A DNA stretch of 64,000 nucleotides from JANXYW01 sp031400455 (GCA_031400455.1 JANNPX010000015.1:16507-80506), one strand, 5' to 3'. Counted from the stretch's first letter, positions 9,443 through 18,345 are shown. The notes: a model not told the origin generated them from the letters alone. Numbers and translations: made by a program.

Positions 9443-9476
9443 AACCTTCGTGCCCCTTCGTGTCCTTCGTGGTTCC
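9443..9476. repeat. CCTTCGTG word repeat
   Basis: The 100-base gap between the nucleotidyltransferase and the GT2 gene contains three close copies of the word CTTCGTG (ccttcgtg, cccttcgtg, tccttcgtgg). Nothing else is evident in the gap. Confidence 0.6.
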
Positions 9477-9503
9477 GCGCCTCGAAACCGGTAGAATCGC
9501 GGG

Positions 9504-10280
9504 GTGAGGGTTTCCATCGTCATTCCGGTGCGGAACGAGCGCGACACGATCGTGGCGCTAATCGAGCGCGTGCGCGCCGTCGACTGCGGAATGGCGAAAG
9601 AGCTGATCGTCGTCGATGGTGCGTCCACCGACGGCACGCGCGAGGCGCTGCTGGCGCTGGCGCCGTCGGACGATCTGATACTGGTGCTGGAAGATGCTGC
9701 GCGCGGCAAGGGCCGCGCCGTACGGACCGGGTTCGACCGCGCGACCGGCGACATCGTCATGGTGCAGGACGCCGACCTGGAACTGGACCCCACGGAGATC
9801 CCGTCCCTGCTGGCTCCGATCGTCGAGGGACGCACCGATGTGGTGTTCGGGTCGCGATTCCTCGGACGCGGTCGCGGGCCGACGCCGCTGGTCGGCTACA
9901 TCGGCAACTTCGGGCTCACGTGGGCGGCCAACATCCTCTACTTCACGCACCTCACGGACATCCTGACGTGCTACAAGGTGATGCACCGCGACGTCGCACA
10001 ATCGCTCGATCTGCGCTGCAACGGCTTCGATCTGGACGCCGAGATCACCTGTCGGCTACTACGCGACGGGCACAAGATCGTCGAAGTGCCGGTGACATAC
10101 GAGCCCCGCAGCGTCGATGACGGGAAGAAGCTCAGCCCGAGCGTCGGTTGGAGCGTGCTGCGGGCGATCGTGCGCACACGGTTCGCACCCGCGCACCGCC
10201 GCAGCGTGGCTGCATCGCACACTGCCGCAGCGCGCGAACCCGTCGCCACGGGTGTCTCGCGTGACGGCGATTCGGAGTAG
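9504..10280 (+). CDS. GT2 glycosyltransferase, polyprenyl/dolichol-phosphate mannosyltransferase-like
   Basis: A 258-residue soluble GT-A enzyme: VSIVIPVRNERDTI at the N-terminus, LIVVDGASTDGT, then VMVQDADLELDP with the metal-binding DxD, and the acceptor-side TDILTCYKVMHRDV and GFDLDAEITCRLL. This pattern matches bacterial polyprenyl-phosphate-hexose synthases (DPM1-like without membrane anchor). It would supply the lipid-linked sugar that the GT-C proteins upstream need, which makes the locus biochemically coherent; that link is inference. Start GTG at 9504. The last 30 residues look unstructured. Confidence 0.85.
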   Translation: MRVSIVIPVRNERDTIVALIERVRAVDCGMAKELIVVDGASTDGTREALLALAPSDDLILVLEDAARGKGRAVRTGFDRATGDIVMVQDADLELDPTEIPSLLAPIVEGRTDVVFGSRFLGRGRGPTPLVGYIGNFGLTWAANILYFTHLTDILTCYKVMHRDVAQSLDLRCNGFDLDAEITCRLLRDGHKIVEVPVTYEPRSVDDGKKLSPSVGWSVLRAIVRTRFAPAHRRSVAASHTAAAREPVATGVSRDGDSE

Positions 10281-10295
10281 TTCCACGCGCGCACG

Positions 10296-10325
10296 TTGAC
10301 ACCTCGCCGGATCGCTTTCTAGACT
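10296..10325 (+). promoter_or_regulatory. sigma70-type promoter for the HEAT-repeat gene
   Basis: TTGACA at 10296-10301 and TAGACT at 10320-10325 with an 18-base spacer, ending 66 bases before the TTG start at 10392. The -35 is a perfect consensus match, rare in this GC-rich sequence. Confidence 0.65.
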
Positions 10326-10391
10326 GAACGTAACGCTGACGGAACGGTTGCGCGTGCTTCCTCCCTGAGCGCGAGAACACAGGAGCGCTCG

Positions 10392-11357
10392 TTGTCCCTC
10401 GAAACACTGCTGCCCGCGCTCGCCGATGCCGAGCACACGCCCCCCGCGACCGAGCTCGCCGCTCTGACGTCTCTCGACGGCGAGAACCGCGACCGGTTTC
10501 TCGAGGTCTGGCGCACGCTGAGCATCCAGCGCCGACGAGACGTCATCGACCGGCTGGTAGACATCGCCGAGGACAACGTCGAGCTGGACTTCGACACCGT
10601 GTTCTTGACGGGGCTCGTCGACGACGACGTGCAGGTGCGCGCGCAGTCGGTGAAGGCGCTCTGGGAGTACGAGTACGACGATCTCGTCCCCGTCCTGCTG
10701 CGGCTGCTGCACGACCCCGAGGCGCTCGTGCGCGGCGAGGCGGCGCTAGGGCTCGGCCGCTTCCTGCTACGGATGGAAGTGCTCGACCGCGACGACGCGC
10801 TGTCAACGCAGATCGAGGGCGCGTTGCGGGCACGATTCCGCGATGAGGCCGAGCTGACCGAGGTGCGCGGGCGCGCGCTGGAGGCACTGGGCGTGCGCGG
10901 CAAAGAATGGGTTCACGAGCTGATCGAGGAGGCGTACAGCAGCGGCGACCGCCGGATGACGATCAGCGCGATCCACGCAATGGGTCGCAACGCCGACCTG
11001 GCGTGGCTGCCGATGATCATTGAGGAGATGGAGAGCGACGACGCAGAGATGCGCTTCGAGGCGGCGACGGCAGCCGGGGGACTCGCGGACGAAGAGGCGA
11101 TCCCGCATCTGGCGGAGTTGACTGCGGACGATGATGTCGAGGTGCAGGAAGCAGCGATCGGCGCTCTGGGGCAAATCGGCGGACCGTCGGCGCGATCGGT
11201 CTTGCACGAAGTGGCGGCGGAGACGTCGGACGACCGCGTGCTGGAAGCCGTCACCGACGCGCTTGCTGAGGCCGATTTCGTGGAAGACCCCCTCGGCTTC
11301 AAGCTGCAATTGGACAGCAGCGTTGCCGATGATGCCAGTGAGGACGACGACGAATGA
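10392..11357 (+). CDS. HEAT-repeat domain protein
   Basis: A 321-residue, strongly acidic protein made mainly of alpha-helical HEAT or PBS-lyase-like repeats: units such as DDDVQVRAQSVKALWEYEYD, DPEALVRGEAALGLGRF, DAEMRFEAATAAGGLADEEA and DDVEVQEAAIGALGQIGGP recur about every 31-33 residues. Such scaffolds bind proteins; no catalytic motif is seen. The TTG start at 10392 is chosen because AGGAG lies at 10381-10385 and a good promoter ends at 10325. Its end overlaps the Nudix gene by four bases, so the two are co-translated. Confidence 0.8.
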   Translation: MSLETLLPALADAEHTPPATELAALTSLDGENRDRFLEVWRTLSIQRRRDVIDRLVDIAEDNVELDFDTVFLTGLVDDDVQVRAQSVKALWEYEYDDLVPVLLRLLHDPEALVRGEAALGLGRFLLRMEVLDRDDALSTQIEGALRARFRDEAELTEVRGRALEALGVRGKEWVHELIEEAYSSGDRRMTISAIHAMGRNADLAWLPMIIEEMESDDAEMRFEAATAAGGLADEEAIPHLAELTADDDVEVQEAAIGALGQIGGPSARSVLHEVAAETSDDRVLEAVTDALAEADFVEDPLGFKLQLDSSVADDASEDDDE

Positions 11358-11824
11358 CGACTGGCGACCTCGATGTGCGCGTGGAGCAGGCTATTTCGGC
11401 CGGCGGCGTCGTGTATCGCCGCGGCGAGAATGGCACGGAGATCGTGCTGTGCGGGCGCAGCCACGAAGGGCTGTGGGCGCTCCCGAAGGGCACTCCGGAA
11501 AGCGGCGAATCGATCGAGGAGACCGCGCTGCGCGAAGTGAGCGAGGAGACGGGACTGGGCGTCGAGATCGTCGGCGACCTGGGGTCGATCGCGTACGGAT
11601 TCTCTCGGCACGGTGTGCGCATCGAGAAGCTGGTGTACCACTTCCTCATGCAGCCCACCGGTGGCGGCAGGGTGGAAGATCACGATCACGAGTATGATCG
11701 TGTGGAGTGGTTCGCTGTTGGTGAAGCGTTGCGCGTCATGACGCATCGCAACGAGACGGCAGTCGTGCACCGCGCGATCGCGATGGTCGACGCGAGGCCA
11801 CACCCCGAGGAGTCGGTAGCGTGA
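11354..11824 (+). CDS. Nudix hydrolase
   Basis: A 156-residue protein with a complete Nudix box, G-TPESG-E-SIEETAL-REVSEETG, around residues 47-69, preceded by the beta-strand ISAGGVVYRR and LWALPKG. Nudix enzymes hydrolyse nucleoside diphosphates linked to another moiety; this arrangement (SAGGVV...GLWALPKG) is common in diadenosine-polyphosphate or NUDT2-like members, but substrate is uncertain. It overlaps the HEAT-repeat gene by ATGA and the GNAT gene by GTGA. Confidence 0.88.
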   Translation: MTTGDLDVRVEQAISAGGVVYRRGENGTEIVLCGRSHEGLWALPKGTPESGESIEETALREVSEETGLGVEIVGDLGSIAYGFSRHGVRIEKLVYHFLMQPTGGGRVEDHDHEYDRVEWFAVGEALRVMTHRNETAVVHRAIAMVDARPHPEESVA

Positions 11825-12363
11825 CGACGACGGCACAGGGCGAGGTTGCGCGAGCGGAGCGCATCGTGCTGCGCGAGAAGCGGCTGGCGGACGCGCCCGA
11901 CGACTATCGCTGGCGGACTGACACTGAGCTGGCGCGCTTCGACGCGGCGCGCCCCTTTGCCGCGACATACCACGACTACCTGGCGCTCTACCGCGACGAA
12001 CTCGCATACCCAAGTCCGTATCGCCGAAGCTTGGCGATTGAAGATGCGGACGGCCGCCATATCGGCAACGCGATGTACTACAACATCGACGCCATCCGTC
12101 GCGAAGCGGAGATCGGTATCACGATCGGCGAGCGCGAATTCTGGAACCTCGGATACGGCACCGAAGCCGTAAAGACGCTGGTGCGGCACATCGTCGAGAC
12201 GACGGGGTTCCGCCGCGTGCACCTGAAGACGCTCGACTGGAACGTGCGCGCACAGAAGGCGTTCGAGAAGTCGGGGTTCCGCGTGTGCGGGCGATCGCGC
12301 CGCGGCGGCAACAACTTCGTCGTGATGGAGTACATGGCGGCCTGGCTGGATCTGGCGCGTTAG
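11821..12363 (+). CDS. GNAT family N-acetyltransferase (RimJ/RimL type)
   Basis: A 180-residue acetyltransferase of the RimJ/RimL branch. The AERIVLREKRLADAPDDYRW start, IGNAMYYNID, IGITIGEREFWNLGYGTEAV (acetyl-CoA pyrophosphate-binding region) and NVRAQKAFEKSGF are all present in the family's order. It would transfer acetyl from acetyl-CoA to an amine; the acceptor is unknown. Start GTG at 11821 overlaps the upstream stop. A perfect 8-bp hairpin terminator follows 43 bases after the stop. Confidence 0.85.
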   Translation: MTTTAQGEVARAERIVLREKRLADAPDDYRWRTDTELARFDAARPFAATYHDYLALYRDELAYPSPYRRSLAIEDADGRHIGNAMYYNIDAIRREAEIGITIGEREFWNLGYGTEAVKTLVRHIVETTGFRRVHLKTLDWNVRAQKAFEKSGFRVCGRSRRGGNNFVVMEYMAAWLDLAR

Positions 12364-12406
12364 GGCTGCACTGCAAGGCCGCAAGGGCCACAAGAACTCG
12401 TTGAAG

Positions 12407-12430
12407 GGGCACGCGGTGGCGTGCCCTCTT
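12407..12430 (+). terminator. Rho-independent terminator after the HEAT/Nudix/GNAT operon
   Basis: GGGCACGC at 12407-12414 pairs perfectly with GCGTGCCC at 12419-12426 around a 4-base loop and is followed by TCTT. Confidence 0.7.
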
Positions 12431-12507
12431 CGTATTGGTGGCTTGCCCGGCCAAGTGCCACTCGCTATAACACCTGCGATACCCGCAGCCACTAAAGGAG
12501 CATCGTC

Positions 12508-12717
12508 ATGGGAGCAGAGCGCTCGCATACCGCCGGCATGATCATCTGCGCCATCAGCGCCATCACGGGGCTCTTCTTCACCATCGGCGTGCTGAAGAAG
12601 TCGTACATGGCGCTTGCGCTGCCGGTGATGGCAGGGACGCTCGGCGGCCTCTACATCGCGTTCTGGATCGGGCGCGCGCTGATCACCACGCCGATCGAGC
12701 CACCATCGGACGATTAG
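12508..12717 (+). CDS. small two-helix membrane protein
   Basis: A 69-residue protein with a good ribosome-binding site (AAAGGAG at 12494-12500, 7 bases before the ATG). It holds two hydrophobic segments, about residues 10-28 and 35-57, joined by a short basic turn (LKKSYM), and an acidic C-terminus. No family recognised. It stands alone between two terminators and so is probably transcribed by itself. Confidence 0.6.
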   Translation: MGAERSHTAGMIICAISAITGLFFTIGVLKKSYMALALPVMAGTLGGLYIAFWIGRALITTPIEPPSDD

Positions 12718-12742
12718 CAGCGGTATTCATCGAGAATCGTAG

Positions 12743-12767
12743 GGGCGGACGGCATGTCCGCCCTTTT
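12743..12767 (+). terminator. Rho-independent terminator
   Basis: GGGCGGAC (12743-12750) and GTCCGCCC (12756-12763) form a perfect 8-bp stem with a 5-base loop, followed by TTTT. It sits 25 bases after the small membrane protein gene. Confidence 0.75.
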
Positions 12768-12814
12768 CGTTGTGTGAGGGCGCCTACGGAATACGCTCGC
12801 TACACTTCGCACAC

Positions 12815-13684
12815 ATGCCACCATCCACGCAGCCCAAGATCGACCGGCTCGTCAGGCAGTTGCAGCTCGAGCAGCTAGATCGCGATCTCTTCCTCGGCGA
12901 TGCCGGGAAGGGCGAGCGGCGACTGTTCGGCGGACTGGTTGCGGCGCAGTCGGTCGTGGCGGCGTATCGCACGGTCGAGGATGGCGCGCTGCACTCGCTG
13001 CACGCGTACTTCCTGCGGCCCGGCAAGCACGACGTCCCAATCCGGTACGTCGTCTACCGCATCCGCGACGGGCGAACGTTCACGACGCGAGACGTCGTCG
13101 CGTACCAGTCGGGCGAGGCGATCTTCAACCTGAGCTGCAGCTTCGTGAAGCCGGAAGAAGGCGTCACGCACCAGGGGCCAATGCCGGACGTGCCGGGGCC
13201 GGACAATCTCCCCGAGTGGGAGATGGTGCGACCGGACCGCGGGCCGATGCGGGCGATGATGAAGCGCTGGGTCGCGGAGAGCCCGATCGAGGTGCGGTCA
13301 TGTGATCCGCCCGACGCGCGGGTGCCGGCAGGCGAGGCGCCATCGCGGCGCGTCTGGATTCGCGCGAAGGGCGAGTTGCCGGACAACCCGATGGTCCACG
13401 CGGCGGTGTTGACGTACGCCTCCGACATGGGCCTCATCGCTACCGCGCGCATCCCGCACGGCATCGGCCGCGGCGAGCCGACAGCGGCATCGCTGGATCA
13501 CGCGATCTGGTTCCACCACCCGCCGCGTTTCGACGACTGGATCCTGTACACCAGCGAGAGCCCGATCGCGAACGCGGCACGGGCCCTCATCCTCGGCCAG
13601 ATGTACCGCCAGGACGGCACCCGCATCGCTTCTGTCGTGCAGGAGGGGCTCATCCGGGTGCCACGCCCTCCGGCGACGACGTAG
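12815..13684 (+). CDS. tesB: acyl-CoA thioesterase II (TesB-like)
   Basis: A 289-residue double hot-dog thioesterase. Characteristic pieces: RRLFGGLVAAQSVVAAYRTV (first hot-dog helix), SLHAYFLRPGKHDVPIRYVV, TTRDVVAYQSGEAIFNLSCS, then in the second half SDMGLIATARIPHG and SLDHAIWFHHPPRFDDW, where the catalytic Asp, Thr/Ser and Gln region of TesB lies. It hydrolyses acyl-CoA to free acid and CoA. The ATG at 12815 matches the normal family N-terminus; an in-frame upstream ATG at 12770 would add 15 residues across the terminator region and is less likely. Confidence 0.88.
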   Translation: MPPSTQPKIDRLVRQLQLEQLDRDLFLGDAGKGERRLFGGLVAAQSVVAAYRTVEDGALHSLHAYFLRPGKHDVPIRYVVYRIRDGRTFTTRDVVAYQSGEAIFNLSCSFVKPEEGVTHQGPMPDVPGPDNLPEWEMVRPDRGPMRAMMKRWVAESPIEVRSCDPPDARVPAGEAPSRRVWIRAKGELPDNPMVHAAVLTYASDMGLIATARIPHGIGRGEPTAASLDHAIWFHHPPRFDDWILYTSESPIANAARALILGQMYRQDGTRIASVVQEGLIRVPRPPATT

Positions 13685-13687
13685 GAA

Positions 13688-13715
13688 CCACAGATTTCAC
13701 AGATGGCACAGATTG
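13688..13715. repeat. CACAGATT word repeat
   Basis: Three near-identical copies of CACAGAT(T) stand head to tail in the short gap between the thioesterase and the convergent GT4 gene. Confidence 0.65.
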
Positions 13716-13752
13716 AGCGGGCGGGGGTGCCGCTCCGAATGGAGTGGTACCC

Positions 13753-14997
13753 CTACCGCCGTTGCGCTAGGACGTCTTCATACAGCGCCGCCGTCTTCGT
13801 TGTGCAGACGCGCCATGAGAACTGCTCCTCGATGCGGCGGGTGCCGGCCGCACCCATCGCGGCGCGGAGGCCCGGATCGGCCAGCAGTGCCGCGATGGCG
13901 TCGGCGAGCGCACGGGCGTCCGCGGGCGGGACGAGGATGCCGGTTTCACCGTCGGCGATCACTTCCGGGAACGCGCCGGCCGTCGTCGCGACGACGGGCG
14001 TGCCGCATGCCATCGCCTCCGCCGCAGGCAAGCCGAAGCCCTCGTATAGCGACGGCGAGACGAAAAGCGATGCCTCGTTGTGCGTGCGCGCGAGCTCGTC
14101 GACCGGGAGGCGGCCGGTAAACGTGACGCGGTCACCGAGCGACAGATCCTCCACCATGCGCGGCGCCATCTCCGCGCCGGGGCGATCAACGAACGTCAGG
14201 TGGAAGTCGGTGCCGCGATCGCGCAGGATGGCGAGCGCTTCGAGCAGGTAGCGCGCGCCCTTGTTGCGATCGTCGGAGTTGCCGTTGTAGAGGATGCCGT
14301 TCGGGCGGCGCGGAAGGCCGAGCGGTCGGAAGACGTTGGTGTCGACGCCGTCGTGGATCGTCGTGATCTGCTCGTCGCGCAGGGCGAACGCCTTCTGCAC
14401 GGACGCGCGCGAGTTGTTCGAGCCAGTGATGATGCGGTCCATGCGCCGCGCGACCACTTCCTGCATGAAGAACGGGTAGAAGTTCGCCTTGCGGATCTTC
14501 ATGCCGACGCGCGTCGCCTGCTGCATCTGGTTGAGGCGATCGATCGACAGCGGGTGATGGATGTTCGCGACGATGGGCATGCCGGATGCGTGGATCATCC
14601 ACGATCCATAGCCAAGCACCTGCACGTCATGCACGATGTCGAACCGATACCGTGCCTGCAGCTCGCGCCAAAGCATGAAGGCGCGCCAGCTAAACGCCGA
14701 CATGACAGAGAACTGGCCGTAGCGGCTGGTCGCCAGCTCGTAAAAGTTGAGTGGGTTGAAGAAGCTTTTCGGCGGCCGCCCGTAGAAGAAGAATCGCGAC
14801 GTCTCGAGCAGCCGGTAGACGCTATACGACGGCACGCGGTGCACGGTGACGGCCGGATCGGTATCGGGCCACGGCGGGCCGACGATCAGGTGCACGTCGT
14901 GCCCCTGGCGCGCCAGCTCGCGCGTCACCTGCGCGGTGTAGACGCCCTGGCCGCCGGAGTACATGTTCCCCTGGTGCAGGAGGAAGAGCAGCCTCAT
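13753..14997 (-). CDS. GT4 family glycosyltransferase
   Basis: A 414-residue GT-B enzyme. The N-terminal half begins MRLLFLLHQGNMYSGGQGVY with the glycine-rich donor-side loop, and continues with FDIVHDVQVLGYGSWM and IVANIHHPLSIDR. The C-terminal half has ITTIHDGVDTNVFRP, GILYNGNSDDRNKG, and the sugar-nucleotide motif SPSLYEGFGLPAAEAMACGTPVV (E-x7-E). It transfers a sugar from an NDP-sugar in the cytoplasm. It is alone on this strand, convergent with the thioesterase and divergent from the VOC gene. Start ATG at 14997. Confidence 0.9.
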   Translation of the reverse strand: MRLLFLLHQGNMYSGGQGVYTAQVTRELARQGHDVHLIVGPPWPDTDPAVTVHRVPSYSVYRLLETSRFFFYGRPPKSFFNPLNFYELATSRYGQFSVMSAFSWRAFMLWRELQARYRFDIVHDVQVLGYGSWMIHASGMPIVANIHHPLSIDRLNQMQQATRVGMKIRKANFYPFFMQEVVARRMDRIITGSNNSRASVQKAFALRDEQITTIHDGVDTNVFRPLGLPRRPNGILYNGNSDDRNKGARYLLEALAILRDRGTDFHLTFVDRPGAEMAPRMVEDLSLGDRVTFTGRLPVDELARTHNEASLFVSPSLYEGFGLPAAEAMACGTPVVATTAGAFPEVIADGETGILVPPADARALADAIAALLADPGLRAAMGAAGTRRIEEQFSWRVCTTKTAALYEDVLAQRR

Positions 14998-15150
14998 AGG
15001 ACTGGGCTCTTGGTCGTTGGACGTTGGAGGCTGGAGGCGCGGTGCTGTTGCATCGTTCCGGATTGTAACGGGCGTGCGCTGTCACGGCGATCCGGCGGTG
15101 TGTGGCGAAGAGTACTGGATTGCGCTTGAGGGTGACCGTATTCTCACTCG

Positions 15151-15573
15151 ATGGAATTTGCAAAGCTCGTACCGGAACTCTGTAGCTCGGATATCGCACG
15201 AAGCTTGAGCTTCTACACGGAAGTCCTCGGTTTCTCCGTGGTGTATGCACGGCCGGAAGATCGGTTTGCCTATCTCGATCGGGACGGTGCGCAAGTCATG
15301 ATCGAGCAACCAGCCGGACGCGCCTTCGTCGCGGGTGAACTAGCGCATCCGTATGGACGGGGAATCAACCTGCAGATCGAGGTCGACGACGTGGAGTCGC
15401 TCTACAAGCTGGTTCAAGCGCGCGGCGAGACAATATACCTCCCGTTAGAAGACGCGTGGTATCGCCGGGATCGGACCGAGCTCGCCAACCGGCAATTCAT
15501 CGTGCAGGATCCGGATGGGTACCTTCTGCGCTTCTTCGAGGATCTCGGCGTCAGACCGGCATCGCAAATCTAA
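15151..15573 (+). CDS. VOC family protein (glyoxalase/bleomycin-resistance fold)
   Basis: A 140-residue protein with two beta-alpha-beta-beta-beta units: FAKLVPELCSSDIARSLSFY, YTEVLGFSVVYARPEDRFAYL, then GINLQIEVDDVESLYKLV and FIVQDPDGYLLRFFEDLG. The C-terminal D-P-D-G-Y-x-L-x-F-x-E supplies the metal-ligand Glu in the superfamily. The last part resembles bleomycin-binding or fosfomycin/glyoxalase-like proteins, but the true ligand is not known. Transcribed alone. Confidence 0.85.
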   Translation: MEFAKLVPELCSSDIARSLSFYTEVLGFSVVYARPEDRFAYLDRDGAQVMIEQPAGRAFVAGELAHPYGRGINLQIEVDDVESLYKLVQARGETIYLPLEDAWYRRDRTELANRQFIVQDPDGYLLRFFEDLGVRPASQI

Positions 15574-15687
15574 GTGCCGCTGAGGTGGTCGAACCTGCCT
15601 CGCCCTCGCGGAGGCTGGGCGGACCTAAGTCCATCCACCGCGCCGGGTTCGATGCGGGCGTGAGCCATCTGAGCACGGGGTCAGCGG

Positions 15688-15716
15688 TTGCGACCCCACC
15701 CCCGCGCTGATACCAT
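15688..15716 (+). promoter_or_regulatory. promoter for purF-purM-purH
   Basis: TTGCGA at 15688-15693, a 17-base spacer and TACCAT at 15711-15716. It leaves a 5' leader of roughly 95 bases before the GTG start of purF; I see no purine-riboswitch core in it. Confidence 0.45.
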
Positions 15717-15816
15717 GGCCATTCAGAGGGATCCGACGGGAGCGGCAGGAAATTCGGGCTTTTCGACGACCCGTGGACACCTTCTGAGGGGCACTGCCTT
15801 TGGGCAGGAGGTATGT

Positions 15817-17271
15817 GTGCTCCCATCGCTACGGGAGAAGTGCGGGGTCTTCGGCGTATATGCGCCGGGTGAAGATGTCGCAAGGATCACGTTCTTCGGC
15901 CTCTACGCCCTGCAACATCGCGGGCAAGAGAGCGCAGGCATCGCGACATCCAACTCGCGAACGCTCTATCTCAAAACAGGCATGGGTCTCGTCTCGCAAG
16001 TCTTCGATGAAGACGACCTGAGCTACCTCCCCGGCAAATTCGCCATCGGCCACACCCGTTACTCCACCACCGGCGCCAGCCATCTCGATAACGCGCAGCC
16101 GTTCCGCGTCAGCGGACCGAACGGCGAACTGGCGCTCGGCCACAACGGCAACATCGTCAACGCCGCCGTCCTGCGAGAAGACCTGGTGCGCGAAGGCGCC
16201 ACCTTCATCACGGGCAGCGACTCCGAAGTGATCGCGAAGATGCTCGTCCACGCGCCCGGGCTCGACTGGAAAGAGCGCTGGGCGCACGTGATGCGCAAGC
16301 TCAACGGGTCGTACTCGCTCGCCGTGATCACTCCGGACGCGATCATGATGGCGCGCGACCCGATGGGCAACCGGCCGCTCTGCCTGGGCAAGCTGGACGG
16401 CGGCTGGGTAGCAGCATCCGAAAGCTGCGCGTTCGACCACATCGGCGCGACGTTCATCCGCGAGATCGAGCCGGGCGAGGTGATCTACATCGACGCCGAG
16501 GGGCTCCAGAGCTTCAAGCCGCTCGAGGAGCAGTCGCACGCGTTCTGCGTGTTCGAGTACATCTACTTCTCGCGGCCGGACAGCGTGCTGGGCGGCAAGC
16601 TGGTGTACCCCGTGCGGATGAACTTGGGGCGACAGCTCGCGAAGGAGCACCCCACCCCGAACGCTGATGTCGTCATCGGCGTGCCGGACTCAGCGACGGC
16701 GGCGGCGATCGGGTACTCGCAGGCGTCCGGCATCCCGTTCGTCGAAGGCTTGGTAAAGAATCGCTACGTGGGCCGCACGTTCATCCAGCCGAACCAGCGG
16801 CTGCGCGAGATCGGCGTACACCTCAAGTTCAACCCGCTGCGCGAAGTGCTGCAGGATCGCAGCATCGTGCTGGTGGACGACAGTATCGTGCGCGGCACGA
16901 CAACGACGGGCGTGATCCAGATGCTGAAGCGCGCCGGAGCGCGTGAAGTCCACATGCGCGTCACGGCGCCGCCGATCACCCACCCGTGCTTCTACGGCAT
17001 CGATATGGGCACGCGCTGGGAACTCATCGCCTCGCAGAAGAAGTCTGACGAGATCCGCGATGCGATCGGCGCCGACTCGCTCGGCTACCTCAGCGCGGAA
17101 GGCCTCGAGAGCGCCGTGGCAACTCCGAAGGACAAGCTCTGCATGGCGTGCTTCACGGGCGAGTATCCGCGTCCCGTCCCGCTGCAACTCGACAAGCTGG
17201 CGATGGAGCCCACCGACGGCTCGCTGGACCGCCACGAGTCCGAGTACACAGTGCCGCTCAGGCGGGTGTAG
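15817..17271 (+). CDS. purF: amidophosphoribosyltransferase
   Basis: First committed enzyme of purine synthesis: makes 5-phosphoribosylamine from PRPP and glutamine. The GTG at 15817 is selected because AGGAGG (15806-15811) sits 5 bases upstream and gives a short propeptide LPSLREK before the catalytic Cys of CGVFGVYAPGED, as in the B. subtilis-type enzyme where the Cys is exposed by processing. The glutaminase domain has LQHRGQESAGIAT and GHTRYSTTGAS; the PRTase loop is VLVDDSIVRGTTT. Cysteines in AFCVFEYIYF, HPCFYG and CMAC match the four [4Fe-4S] ligands of that subtype. Directly followed by purM. Confidence 0.96.
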   Translation: MLPSLREKCGVFGVYAPGEDVARITFFGLYALQHRGQESAGIATSNSRTLYLKTGMGLVSQVFDEDDLSYLPGKFAIGHTRYSTTGASHLDNAQPFRVSGPNGELALGHNGNIVNAAVLREDLVREGATFITGSDSEVIAKMLVHAPGLDWKERWAHVMRKLNGSYSLAVITPDAIMMARDPMGNRPLCLGKLDGGWVAASESCAFDHIGATFIREIEPGEVIYIDAEGLQSFKPLEEQSHAFCVFEYIYFSRPDSVLGGKLVYPVRMNLGRQLAKEHPTPNADVVIGVPDSATAAAIGYSQASGIPFVEGLVKNRYVGRTFIQPNQRLREIGVHLKFNPLREVLQDRSIVLVDDSIVRGTTTTGVIQMLKRAGAREVHMRVTAPPITHPCFYGIDMGTRWELIASQKKSDEIRDAIGADSLGYLSAEGLESAVATPKDKLCMACFTGEYPRPVPLQLDKLAMEPTDGSLDRHESEYTVPLRRV

Positions 17272-18342
17272 GTGACGGTACCTTCCTTCCTCTCCAACCC
17301 GGGCGCCGATTCAGACGATGCGTACGCACGCGCTGGCGTGGATCTCGCCGCGCGAAACATCGCCGTGGAGCGCATCAAGGCGATCGCGTCACGCGCGTCA
17401 CGGCCGGAGGTGCTGGGCGGTGTCGGCGCGTTCAGCGGGCTCTTTCAGCTCGGCACGTATCGCGAGCCTGTCCTTGCTTCGAGCACCGACGGTGTCGGAA
17501 CGAAGCTCCGCATCGCGCTGCTGATGGAACGGTACGACACGATCGGGCAGGATCTCGTCAACCACTGCGTGAACGACATCCTGACCTCGGGCGCGCACCC
17601 GCTCTTCTTCTTGGACTACCTCGCTACGTCGGACCTGTCCGACGACCGCAAACTCGAAGTGATCGAGGGGCTGACGAAGGCGTGCTCCACTCACGGCTGC
17701 GCGCTCATCGGCGGCGAGACCGCGGACATGCCGGACATCTACGCGCCGGGTGACTTCGACCTCGCAGGATTCATCGTCGGCGTGGTCGAGCGCGAACATG
17801 TGATCGACGGCTCGAAGATCGCCGAGGGCGACGTGCTGCTCGCGCTGCCTTCAACCGGACTGCACACGAACGGCTACTCGTTGGTGCGGAAGGTGTTCGG
17901 CATCGGAGTTGGTGGCGATCCTGCGGCTGACCGCGCGATCCTCGACATGAGCTTCCCCGGGCTGGAGGGCTCGCTGGGCGACGCCCTGCTGGCGGTACAC
18001 CGTTCGTACTACGCCGACCTGAAGCCGGTGCTGACGCGGCTGCACGGCATCGCGCACATTACGGGCGGCGGGCTGCCGGACAACGTACCGCGCATCCTGC
18101 CGGAGGGCCTTGCGGCATTGTTCGAGCGCGACGCATGGCGCGTGCCCGCGCTGTTCTCTCTGATCCAGAAGCAAGGGAATGTCGGCGACGAAGACATGTT
18201 CCGTGCATTCAACATGGGGCTCGGTATCGTGGTCGCGGTTGCGCCGGAAGACGCCGAGTCGATCGTCGCGCAGCTCCGCGACGCGAAGCCCGTCGGCCGC
18301 ATCATCCGTCAGGTCGATGAGCGAAGGGTGATCATCAACTAG
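17272..18342 (+). CDS. purM: phosphoribosylformylglycinamidine cyclo-ligase (AIR synthetase)
   Basis: A 356-residue enzyme that closes the imidazole ring of AIR using ATP. The family signatures are YARAGVDLAARN, SSTDGVGTKLRIA (ATP-binding), VNHCVNDILTSGAHPLFFLD, GCALIGGETADMPDIY and HITGGGLPDNVPRILP. The GTG start at 17272 directly abuts the purF stop codon (17269-17271), so translation is probably coupled. Length is normal. Confidence 0.96.
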   Translation: MTVPSFLSNPGADSDDAYARAGVDLAARNIAVERIKAIASRASRPEVLGGVGAFSGLFQLGTYREPVLASSTDGVGTKLRIALLMERYDTIGQDLVNHCVNDILTSGAHPLFFLDYLATSDLSDDRKLEVIEGLTKACSTHGCALIGGETADMPDIYAPGDFDLAGFIVGVVEREHVIDGSKIAEGDVLLALPSTGLHTNGYSLVRKVFGIGVGGDPAADRAILDMSFPGLEGSLGDALLAVHRSYYADLKPVLTRLHGIAHITGGGLPDNVPRILPEGLAALFERDAWRVPALFSLIQKQGNVGDEDMFRAFNMGLGIVVAVAPEDAESIVAQLRDAKPVGRIIRQVDERRVIIN

Positions 18343-18345
18343 CGT

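Noticed and set aside
10913..12013. 366-residue open frame on the minus strand opposite HEAT, Nudix and GNAT genes
   Set aside because: Ser/Arg-rich antisense shadow of three well-supported genes.
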